27,857 bases of DNA from assembly GCA_903933475.1 (NCBI GenBank), contig CAIZKE010000167.1, positions 1-27,857 of the forward strand, in the 5' to 3' direction. The notes beneath the pieces are model-generated. The model saw only the letters and a program-made list of their open reading frames with translations. It was not told the DNA's origin and did no database searches. How positions within the stretch are numbered: position 1 is the first letter of the stretch; each line of letters starts with the position of its first letter. This DNA comes from an uncultured Alphaproteobacteria bacterium. GTDB lineage: Bacteria > Pseudomonadota > Alphaproteobacteria > Caulobacterales > Caulobacteraceae. The translations under genes and the position numbers were made by a program. Below are positions 1 to 6,721 of this stretch, piece after piece.

Positions 1-405
1 CACCAGGTCTTGCACCGGCGTCGCCAGGCGCAGCTCAGCGCCCGCCTCGGTCATCCGGCGGACCAGGAGGTCGACCACCTGCCGGGCCGAGCCCTCGAGG
101 AAGAGCTGGCCCAGCGTACGCTCACGCCAGGCGATGCCCGCTTGGTCCAGAAGGGCGATGAAATCCGCCGGCGTGTAGCGACTGAGGGCCGAGATACAGA
201 ACCGGGGATTGTCCGAAAGAAAGCGCGAGGGATGGACGCCGAGGTTGGTGAAGTTGCACCGCCCACCGCCGGAAATGCGGATCTTTTCGCCGGGCGCCCG
301 GGCGTGGTCCAGCACCAGCACCCGCCGGCCCCGAAGGGCGGCCTCGGCGGCACACATCATGCCGGCTGCACCGGCCCCGATCACGACGACGTCGAAACGT
401 TCCAT
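1..405 (-). CDS. HI0933/YhiN-family FAD-dependent oxidoreductase, N-terminal part (runs off the window)
   Basis: This is the first 135 codons of a minus-strand flavoprotein whose 3' end lies outside the window. The reading frame begins with ATG at 405 and opens with an FAD-binding Rossmann motif (VVVIGAGAAGMMCA, residues 6-19). It is followed by the segment GEKIRISGGGRCNFTN, which is typical of the HI0933/YhiN (BaiN-like) family of predicted FAD/NAD(P) oxidoreductases. The family is often annotated as an aminoacetone oxidase-like enzyme, but its substrate in this group is not established. The gene starts 25 bases after the efp stop on the same strand, so it is probably co-transcribed with efp. 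The Shine-Dalgarno is weak. The family assignment is sure; the biochemical role is not. Confidence 0.85.
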   Translation of the reverse strand, partial: MERFDVVVIGAGAAGMMCAAEAALRGRRVLVLDHARAPGEKIRISGGGRCNFTNLGVHPSRFLSDNPRFCISALSRYTPADFIALLDQAGIAWRERTLGQLFLEGSARQVVDLLVRRMTEAGAELRLATPVQDLV

Positions 406-430
406 CCCGGGGCGAGCCGCTGGGTCCGGG

Positions 431-997
431 TCAGTCCTTGGCGCGTTCCTGGTAGGAGCCGTCCTCGGTGAGGATGACCACCCGGGTACCCGTCGCAATG
501 TAGGGGGGCACCATGATCCGCGCGCCATTGGTCAGGATGGCGGGCTTGTAGGACGAGGAGGCGGTCTGGTTCTTCACCGCCGGCTCGGTCTCGGTGATCT
601 CGAAGGTCACCGTGCGCGGCAGCTCCAGGGCGATGGGCACGCCATCGTAGGTGGACAGGGTCACGGTCATGCCGTCCTGCAGCCACTGGGAGGCGTCGCC
701 GACCACGTCTTGCGGGGCCACGACCTGCTCGTAGCTCTCAGGGTTCATGAAGTGGTAGCCCTCGCCATCCTGGTAGAGGAAGGTATGGGGGCGGTCGTCC
801 ACGAAGGCGCGCTCGACCTGCTCGGTGGTGCGCCAGCGTTCGGACACCTTCACGCCGTCGGCAATGCGGCGCATGTTGAGTTGGGTAACCGGGGTGCCCT
901 TGCCGGGATGGATGTTCTCGGCAGTCAGGACGACATAGAGCTTGCCGTCCATGTCAACGACGGCGCCCTTGCGAAGCGAACTTGCGGCGACCTTCAC
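431..997 (-). CDS. efp: Elongation factor P
   Basis: EF-P (188 residues, normal length) binds between the ribosomal P and E sites and relieves stalling at polyproline stretches. The N-terminal KOW-like domain carries the conserved loop HPGKGTP. Lys33 in that loop is the position that EpmA modifies with beta-lysine in lysylated EF-Ps. The start is GTG at 997; no in-frame ATG lies just upstream, and a GAGGA Shine-Dalgarno sits about 8 bases before it. The gene is divergent from epmA, whose TTG start is about 130 bases away, and is followed by the flavoprotein gene on the same strand. A GAGTC site (GANTC class) at 1011-1015 abuts the Shine-Dalgarno. Substrate and modifying enzymes being adjacent supports lysylation of this EF-P. 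Confidence 0.96.
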   Translation of the reverse strand: MKVAASSLRKGAVVDMDGKLYVVLTAENIHPGKGTPVTQLNMRRIADGVKVSERWRTTEQVERAFVDDRPHTFLYQDGEGYHFMNPESYEQVVAPQDVVGDASQWLQDGMTVTLSTYDGVPIALELPRTVTFEITETEPAVKNQTASSSYKPAILTNGARIMVPPYIATGTRVVILTEDGSYQERAKD

Positions 998-1125
998 GTG
1001 ATTATTCCTCGAGTCTATATGGGCCGCCCGAAGCGCAGCGATGGCGCGGACCTAACCCATCAAGGCGCGTTTCGCCAGTCACCCGTGCGCAGCCGCCGCG
1101 CGCAGAGCCTATTCCGGAGCCGTCC

Positions 1126-2187
1126 TTGACCCCCGCGACCCCGCCCCTCTCGCCCTGGTGGAGCCCGGAACGCCGGCCTGACCGGCGGCCGCGCCTGGAG
1201 GCCCGCGGACGCATCCGCCGGGCGATCCGCAGCTGGTTTGAGGACAATGGCTTCACCGAGGTCGAGGCCGCCGCCCTGCAGGTCTCGCCCGGCAACGAAG
1301 CCCACCTGCACGCCTTCGCCACCCAGGCCCTGACCCTTGAGGGCGGTACCGCGCCCCTCTACCTCCACACCTCCCCGGAGTTCGCCTGCAAGAAACTCCT
1401 GGCCTCGGGCGAGACGAAGATCTTCGACTTTGCCCGGGTCTTCCGGAACCGCGAGCGGGGTCCCCTGCACCATCCGGAATTCACAATGCTGGAGTGGTAC
1501 CGGGCGGGCGAGGACTGGGAGGTGCTCATGGCCGACTGCGCCGCCCTGCTGGGCCTGGCCGCCGAGGCGGCGGGGACGACGGCCCTGACCTGGCGGGGAC
1601 GCACCTGCGATCCCTTCGCCGCGCCCCAGAGGCTGACCCTGGCGGAGGCCTTCCGGGACCTTGCGGGCATCGACCTGCTCGCCACCCTCGGCCCCGACGG
1701 GACTGGAAACGGCCCTGCCCTGGCCGACGCTGCCCGCGCCGCGGGCATCCGGGTCTCGCCGGACGATTCCTGGAGCGACGTCTTCAGCCGGGTCCTGGTC
1801 GAGCGGATCGAGCCCACCCTGGGGAACGGCCGTCCTACCCTGCTGTGCGAGTATCCGGCCCCCGAGGCGGCCCTGGCCCGGCGCTGCGCCCGGGACCCGA
1901 GGGTGTCCGAGCGCTTCGAGCTCTATGCCTGCGGGGTGGAGCTGGCCAACGCCTTTGGTGAGCTCACCGACCCCGTCGAGCAGCGACGCCGGCTGGAGGC
2001 CGAGATGGACGAGAAGGCCCGGGTCTATGGCGAGCGCTATCCCCTCGACGAGGACTTCCTGGCGGCCCTGGCCATCATGCCCCAGGCCTCCGGCGCGGCC
2101 CTGGGCTTTGACCGGCTGGTCCTGCTGGCCACCGGGGCCCGGACGATCGAGGACGTCCTGTGGACTCCCGTGGCGGAGGTTCCGTGA
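1126..2187 (+). CDS. epmA: EF-P--(R)-beta-lysine ligase EpmA (PoxA/GenX)
   Basis: EpmA is a truncated class II lysyl-tRNA synthetase paralogue. It has no anticodon-binding domain and attaches beta-lysine to the conserved EF-P lysine using ATP. The visible class II features are TSPEF (82-86), motif 2 around FRNRERG (106-112) followed by HHPEFTMLEWYRAG, and motif 3 near the C-terminus (GAALGFDRLVLL). The open frame extends up to 982, but that would overlap the divergent efp start and add a low-complexity, non-homologous N-terminus. I therefore choose TTG at 1126, which has GGAG at 1116-1119, giving 353 residues. The start is moderately certain and the family very certain. The stop overlaps the epmB start (GTGA), indicating translational coupling. 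Confidence 0.93.
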   Translation: MTPATPPLSPWWSPERRPDRRPRLEARGRIRRAIRSWFEDNGFTEVEAAALQVSPGNEAHLHAFATQALTLEGGTAPLYLHTSPEFACKKLLASGETKIFDFARVFRNRERGPLHHPEFTMLEWYRAGEDWEVLMADCAALLGLAAEAAGTTALTWRGRTCDPFAAPQRLTLAEAFRDLAGIDLLATLGPDGTGNGPALADAARAAGIRVSPDDSWSDVFSRVLVERIEPTLGNGRPTLLCEYPAPEAALARRCARDPRVSERFELYACGVELANAFGELTDPVEQRRRLEAEMDEKARVYGERYPLDEDFLAALAIMPQASGAALGFDRLVLLATGARTIEDVLWTPVAEVP

Positions 2188-3236
2188 GGCGGGTCCTGCA
2201 CACCACGGCGGACCTGGCCAGGGCGGGTCTGGTAGAGCCTGACGCCATCGCCGCCCTGGAGGCTGTGGCCGCCCGCTACGCCATCGCCATCACCCCGGCG
2301 GTCGCCGCCATGATCGACCCCGCCGATCCGTTGGATCCCATCGGCCTGCAGTACCTGCCCTCGCCCGAGGAACTCATTTCCGCGCCCGGCGAGCAGGCCG
2401 ACCCCATCGGCGACCAGATCCACGCCCCGGTGAAGGGGATCGTCCACCGCTATCCCGACCGGCTATTGCTGACCGCCACCTACGCCTGCGCCGTCTACTG
2501 CCGGTTCTGCTTCCGGCGGGAGGTCGTGGGGCCAGGCGGTGCCGGGGGCCTGACGCCAGCAGAGCTGGACGGCGCCCTGGCCTACATCGCCGGCCATCCG
2601 GAAGTGTGGGAGGTGATCCTGACCGGCGGCGACCCCCTCGTGCTGTCCCCGCGCCGGATCGCGGACCTGGTGCGGCGCATCAGTGACATCCCCCACGTGA
2701 AGATCCTGAGGGTCCACACCCGCCTTCCCGTCGCCGACCCGGAACAGGTGAGCGAGGCCCTGGTCGGGGCCCTGGCCGGGTCGCGCCTGACCCTGGCGGT
2801 GGGCGTTCACGTCAACCACGCGCGAGAGCTGACCCCGGCGGCCGATGCCGCCCTGGCCCGTCTGGCCGGCGCGGGTGCCCTGCTGCTCAGCCAGACTGTG
2901 CTCCTGAGGGGTGTCAACGACCGGGTCGAGGTACTGGGCGACCTCATGCGCGCCCTGGTGGAGCGGGGCGTGCGGCCCTACTACCTGCACCATCCCGATC
3001 CGGCGCCAGGCACGGCCCGGTTCCGGGTGTCCCTCGCCGAGGGCCAGGCCCTGGTGCGGGGCCTGAGAGGGCGCTATTCGGGCCTCTGCCAGCCGACCTA
3101 TGTCCTCGACATCCCTGGCGGCTTCGGCAAGGTTCCCGCGGGTCCGGCGTGGATCGAGTCCGACGGCGCAGGAATGACGGCCACCGATCCCTGGGGCGGA
3201 CGCCACCCCGTCGAGGCAGAGGAACCCGAGGCATGA
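2184..3236 (+). CDS. epmB: EF-P beta-lysylation protein EpmB (lysine 2,3-aminomutase-like radical SAM enzyme)
   Basis: This is a radical-SAM and PLP enzyme of the lysine 2,3-aminomutase superfamily. It converts alpha-lysine to beta-lysine, which EpmA then transfers to EF-P. The 4Fe-4S motif CxxxCxxC is C102-C106-C109 (CAVYCRFC). A GGD motif lies near 148-150, and the expected PLP lysine is K316 in PGGFGKVP, which resembles KamA (GGGGK) more than the E. coli EpmB C-terminus. At 350 residues it is shorter than KamA (about 416) and close to EpmB. The GTG start at 2184 overlaps the epmA stop and has GGAGG at 2175-2179. The operon position makes EpmB more likely than a catabolic lysine 2,3-aminomutase. 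Its stop overlaps the next start (ATGA). Confidence 0.9.
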   Translation: MRRVLHTTADLARAGLVEPDAIAALEAVAARYAIAITPAVAAMIDPADPLDPIGLQYLPSPEELISAPGEQADPIGDQIHAPVKGIVHRYPDRLLLTATYACAVYCRFCFRREVVGPGGAGGLTPAELDGALAYIAGHPEVWEVILTGGDPLVLSPRRIADLVRRISDIPHVKILRVHTRLPVADPEQVSEALVGALAGSRLTLAVGVHVNHARELTPAADAALARLAGAGALLLSQTVLLRGVNDRVEVLGDLMRALVERGVRPYYLHHPDPAPGTARFRVSLAEGQALVRGLRGRYSGLCQPTYVLDIPGGFGKVPAGPAWIESDGAGMTATDPWGGRHPVEAEEPEA

Positions 3237-4951
3237 GCCAGCCGCCCCGCATTCGCCCGCTCTCCACCGGCTTCAGCTACCGGGTTGGCCCTCAGCCAGC
3301 GCCCGCCGCCCAGCCGGGCGCCGCGCCTCCGGGACCGCCGCCTCCCCAGTCCGTGCTGGACGCCATCGGCGAACGGATTGTCGCCAGAGACATGCCTGGC
3401 GCCTTCGCCGCCGCCGAGGCCGCCCTGGCGGAAGGCTACGAACACCCGGCCCTGCTCAATCTCTCTGCCGGCCGGCTGGAGGCCGATGGCAAGCCCGGAG
3501 AGGCCCTGATCCGGCTACAGAGGGCCCGCCACCTGGCTCCCGGGGACCCCGGCGTCGTCAACGCCCTGGGACTGTGCCTCCTGGCCCTTGAGTCTCCAGC
3601 CGAGGCCGAGTCGGTGTTCCGGGACCTGATCGCCCTCGTCCCTGACTTCGCCCCGGCCCACGCCAACCTTGGGCAGGCCCTCGCCGGTTCGGGGCGGCTC
3701 GACCGGGCCAGCGCCGCCTACCGCCGCGCCCTCGAAATCGATCCCGACCAGATCATCGCCCTTGCCGGGCTCGCGGTCATCGCCGCCCGGCGCGGGGCCT
3801 TCGCCGAGGCCGAGAGCCTGGCCGACCGGGTGCTGGCGCGGGCACCCGACGCCGCGGACGCCCTGATGGCCAAGGCCCGGGCCGAAGTCGATGACGGCCG
3901 GCTTGGCGAGGCCGAAGCCCGGCTCAGGACGCTCATCGCCGACCCCCGCCTCCCGGGCGTCGGGACCGCCGACGCCCTCAACCTGCTGGGGGACGTCCTC
4001 GACCTGAGGGGTGAGCGCCTTGGTGCCTTCGGGGCCTGGTCGGGCGGCAACGACATCCTGCGCCGCCACTACGCCCACCGGTTCGCCGGAACCGGCGCCG
4101 TGGAGCACACTCGGCGGATGGACGGCTGGCTGGCACGCCACCCGGGCCGGCTCAGGTCACCGGCCGCAGACAGCCTGCCGCCAGGGCCCGCCCGGTCCCA
4201 TGTCTTCCTGCTGGGCTTCCCGCGTTCCGGGACCACCCTGCTCGAGGCCGCCCTGACCGGTTCGCCGGAAGTGATCGCCCTCGAGGAGCAGGAGGCCCTG
4301 GCCGACGGGGTCCGGCGCTACCTGCGCGACCCCACCGATCTCTCGGCCCTGGCAGACGCCGGACCCGAGGACCTGGCGGCCTTCCGAGACGCCTACTGGA
4401 AGCGGGTCCGCGAAGCGGGACTCGACCCGGAGGGAAAGGTCTTCCTCGACCGCTATCCCCTGAACAGCCTTAAGCTGCCCCTGATCCAGCGGCTCTTCCC
4501 GGAGGCGACCATCCTCTTCGCCCTGCGCGATCCGAGGGATGTGGTCTTTTCCTGCTGGCGACGCCGATTCCAGATGAGCGCGCCCATGTTCCACCTCCTG
4601 GACCTCCGAAGTGCAGCGGGCTTCTACGATGCGGTGATGACCTTCTCCATGCGGCTGGAAGGCCAGTCAGCCTCGCCCTGGGTCTTTGTGCGGCACGAAG
4701 CCCTGCTGGAGGACTTCACAAGCGTTATGCAGTCAATCTGCGAGACGGTGGGGGTGGAGTGGACCGAGGCCATGCGCGACGTGGGCGCTCGCAATGCCGA
4801 CCGTGCCATCGCCACCCCGTCCGCCGCCCAGCTGGCCGGCGGACTCAGGACGGACGGCGGGGGGGCCTGGCGGCCCTATGCGGATCGGGTGGCCGAGCCC
4901 TTCGCCCCCCTGGCCCCCTGGCTCAGTCGATTCGGCTATCCCGGGTCCTGA
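3233..4951 (+). CDS. TPR-repeat sulfotransferase family protein
   Basis: This is a 572-residue two-domain protein. After a Pro/Ala-rich N-terminus (about 1-40), residues of about 40-270 form tandem TPR-like helical repeats (for example ALGLCLLALESPAEAESVF and NLGQALAGSGRLDRASAAYR). Residues of about 320-570 form a PAPS-dependent sulfotransferase domain. The 5'-phosphosulfate loop is GFPRSGTTLLE (328-338), and the 3'-phosphate region is LRDPRDVVFSCW, with R432 and S440 as probable PAPS ligands. The fold resembles the tyrosylprotein sulfotransferase-like (Sulfotransfer_3) group. No signal peptide is seen, so it is probably cytoplasmic. The ATG at 3233 overlaps the epmB stop by four bases, making it the third gene of the EF-P modification operon. 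The acceptor is unknown, and a role in EF-P modification would be pure inference. Confidence 0.88.
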   Translation: MSQPPRIRPLSTGFSYRVGPQPAPAAQPGAAPPGPPPPQSVLDAIGERIVARDMPGAFAAAEAALAEGYEHPALLNLSAGRLEADGKPGEALIRLQRARHLAPGDPGVVNALGLCLLALESPAEAESVFRDLIALVPDFAPAHANLGQALAGSGRLDRASAAYRRALEIDPDQIIALAGLAVIAARRGAFAEAESLADRVLARAPDAADALMAKARAEVDDGRLGEAEARLRTLIADPRLPGVGTADALNLLGDVLDLRGERLGAFGAWSGGNDILRRHYAHRFAGTGAVEHTRRMDGWLARHPGRLRSPAADSLPPGPARSHVFLLGFPRSGTTLLEAALTGSPEVIALEEQEALADGVRRYLRDPTDLSALADAGPEDLAAFRDAYWKRVREAGLDPEGKVFLDRYPLNSLKLPLIQRLFPEATILFALRDPRDVVFSCWRRRFQMSAPMFHLLDLRSAAGFYDAVMTFSMRLEGQSASPWVFVRHEALLEDFTSVMQSICETVGVEWTEAMRDVGARNADRAIATPSAAQLAGGLRTDGGGAWRPYADRVAEPFAPLAPWLSRFGYPGS

Positions 4952-4964
4952 TCACCCGGACCCG
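4942..4964. terminator. Terminator-like inverted repeat between convergent sulfotransferase and gloA genes
   Basis: Perfect 7-base arms CGGGTCC (4942-4948) and GGACCCG (4958-4964) enclose a 9-base loop. The loop contains the sulfotransferase stop codon, and the gloA stop lies 2 bases beyond. It could fold in transcripts from either side. No T-tract follows on either strand, so a classical intrinsic terminator is not proven. Confidence 0.45.
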
Positions 4965-4965
4965 A

Positions 4966-5406
4966 TTACCAGGCCCCGACATTGGGCATTGAGGCCCAGG
5001 GCTCGGCGGGCGCCAGGGCCGGGCCGGCCTGGAGCAGCTCGATGGAGATACCGTCCGGCGAGCGGACGAAGGCCATCCGGCCATCGCGGGGAGGTCGGCT
5101 GATGGTGACGCCCCCGGCCTGCAGGCGCGCACAGGTGGCGTATATGTCGTCGACGGCATAGGCCAGGTGCCCGAAGTTCCGGCCGCCCTGGTAGTCCTCG
5201 GTATCCCAGTTGTAGGTCAGCTCCACCATGGGCGCGCGCTGCTCCCGGGCCAGATCCGTGTCGCCGGGCGCACAGAGGAAGACCAAGGTGAATCGGCCCT
5301 GCGTGCTTTCGCTGCGCGACACCTCTTCGAGACCCAGAAGGTGACAATAGAACTTGAGTGAGGCTTCGAGGTCCCGGACCCGGACCATGGTGTGCAGGTA
5401 GCGCAA
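4966..5406 (-). CDS. gloA: Glyoxalase I (lactoylglutathione lyase)
   Basis: GloA isomerises the hemithioacetal of methylglyoxal and glutathione to S-lactoylglutathione in the cytoplasm. The 146-residue protein is of normal size for the short, usually Ni-dependent bacterial enzyme. The four metal ligands are all present: H5 (YLHTMVRV), E62 (VELTYNW), H80 (NFGHLAY) and E123 (ISIELLQ). The start is TTG at 5406, preceded by GGAG about 7 bases upstream. The first in-frame ATG, at codon 7, would delete ligand H5, so the TTG start is well supported. The gene is convergent with the sulfotransferase gene and stands alone; its upstream side faces the RND efflux operon. Confidence 0.95.
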   Translation of the reverse strand: MRYLHTMVRVRDLEASLKFYCHLLGLEEVSRSESTQGRFTLVFLCAPGDTDLAREQRAPMVELTYNWDTEDYQGGRNFGHLAYAVDDIYATCARLQAGGVTISRPPRDGRMAFVRSPDGISIELLQAGPALAPAEPWASMPNVGAW

Positions 5407-5511
5407 GGTGAGTCTCCACTTTTCCGAGGCCGCCGCGCCCCCGGAAGGGCGGCGCGGAAGACACGCTCAGACAGGATTTCCGCACTGCAGCAATCCTATC
5501 CGCGAATTCAT

Positions 5512-5540
5512 TTGTCTGGACTCCAAACTGGCATCATTAG
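5512..5540 (+). promoter_or_regulatory. Weak candidate promoter in the leader of the RND efflux operon
   Basis: The 219 bases between gloA and the adaptor start contain a possible -35 (TTGTCT, 5512-5517) and -10 (CATTAG, 5535-5540) with 17-base spacing. Both match consensus poorly. A GACTC site (GANTC class) lies at 5519-5523 between them, and a small hairpin, GCGCC-AACA-GGCGC, lies just downstream at 5547-5560. No regulator gene adjoins. This is only a candidate. Confidence 0.2.
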
Positions 5541-5625
5541 CAGCGAGCGCCAACAGGCGCAGCGTCCGGGGGCGTCGGCCTGAACGTGGGCGACCGCCAA
5601 CCCGAACAACTGCTCAGGGATGAGA

Positions 5626-6708
5626 ATGCGTCTGACATCCGCCCACAAGTTCGCCATCGGCATTGCGGCCATCGTTGTGCTTCTATTCCTTGCGGGTACC
5701 TTGCTGGAAAGGGCCAAGCGGAAGCGTGAACCAGCTCCGAAGGCTCAGCCAACCGCCTCGGGCCCCGCCGCCCTGCCGGCTGTCCAGGTCGTCGAGACCC
5801 CGCAGAGCACCCATCCCTACTTCGTCCGCGTCCGGGGGCGTACGGAGGCGGCGCGCACCGTGACTGTGCGGTCCGAGACCGCCGGCATCGTGGCCGCGAC
5901 CCCCGCCGTCGAGGGCAGCTATGTGACCCGCGGAACCATACTCTGCCGCCTGAACGTCGACGCCCGCGAGGCCGGCCTGGCGCAGGCGCGCGCCGCGGTC
6001 CGCTCGCGCGAACTCACGCGTCAGGCCACCGTCGACCTCTCCGCCAAGGGCTATCGCTCCCAGACCCAGGTCCTCCAGGACCAGGCCAACCTGGACAGCG
6101 CCCGGGCGGGCCTGCGCCAGGCCGAGATCGCCCTGGAGCAGACCAACATCCGCGCGCCCTTCAACGGGGTTTTCGACCGCCGCGAGGCCGAGGTCGGTGC
6201 CTACCTTTCCCCCGGCCAACCCTGCGGGACGGTGATCGAGCTCGATCCCCTGCTGATCGTCGCCGACCTTCCCGAAACCGAGGCCGGCAAGTTCCAGATC
6301 GGTTCGCCGGCCACCGCTGAGCTGGTGTCCGGGGAGACGATCAACGGGACTGTCCGCTACATCTCGCGGGAGGCGGATCCGCAGACCCGCACCTACCGGG
6401 TGGAGGTCACGGCGCGTAATCCGAAGCTTACCGCACGGTCGGGCCTGAGCGCCCAGGTCCGCGTCAACGCCGGCCAGGGTCCTGCGCACCTGATCCAGGT
6501 TTCCAGCTTGGTGCTGGACTCGGCCGGGCGCCAGGGCGTGCGGTATGTGGACAGCGGCGGCATCGTCCGCTTCGCCCCCCTGAACCTGATCGATGAAACA
6601 TCGGAAGGCGTCTGGGTCAGCGGCTTGTCCGGCGCGGTCAAGATCATAACTGTCGGCCAGTCTTATGTCGCCGAGGGCCAGAAGGTCCTCGCGACCCCAG
6701 CGCGCTAA
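5626..6708 (+). CDS. RND efflux periplasmic adaptor (HlyD/MFP family)
   Basis: This is a membrane-fusion protein that would link an inner-membrane RND pump to an outer-membrane channel. From the N-terminus it has an uncleaved-looking membrane anchor (FAIGIAAIVVLLFLAGTLL), then a split lipoyl domain (RSETAGIVAATPAVEGSYVT and the return strand TNIRAPFNGVFDRREAEVGA). Between these halves lies a short alpha-helical hairpin (about residues 110-155), followed by beta-barrel and membrane-proximal domains. It is about 360 residues. Two ATGs occur at 5620 and 5626; the AGGGA just upstream is better spaced for 5626. The stop lies 13 bases before the pump gene, so the two form an operon. The substrate cannot be read from the sequence. 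Confidence 0.9.
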   Translation: MRLTSAHKFAIGIAAIVVLLFLAGTLLERAKRKREPAPKAQPTASGPAALPAVQVVETPQSTHPYFVRVRGRTEAARTVTVRSETAGIVAATPAVEGSYVTRGTILCRLNVDAREAGLAQARAAVRSRELTRQATVDLSAKGYRSQTQVLQDQANLDSARAGLRQAEIALEQTNIRAPFNGVFDRREAEVGAYLSPGQPCGTVIELDPLLIVADLPETEAGKFQIGSPATAELVSGETINGTVRYISREADPQTRTYRVEVTARNPKLTARSGLSAQVRVNAGQGPAHLIQVSSLVLDSAGRQGVRYVDSGGIVRFAPLNLIDETSEGVWVSGLSGAVKIITVGQSYVAEGQKVLATPAR

Positions 6709-6721
6709 GGAGGAGCCCCCC

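Noticed and set aside
1014..1019. TATAGA as a -10 for efp on the minus strand
   Set aside because: It would place the start of transcription on the Shine-Dalgarno and has no matching -35.
982..1125. Longer EpmA starting at 982
   Set aside because: It would overlap the efp start, and the extra residues are non-homologous. TTG at 1126 with GGAG gives the normal protein.
5431..5454. CGCCGC/GCGGCG inverted repeat upstream of gloA
   Set aside because: Only 6 pairs with a 12-base loop at very high GC, so it is likely chance, and no T-tract is present.
5392..5623. Small plus-strand frames in the gap between gloA and the RND operon (63 and 71 codons)
   Set aside because: No Shine-Dalgarno fits, composition is not protein-like, and they overlap the gloA start and the probable promoter.
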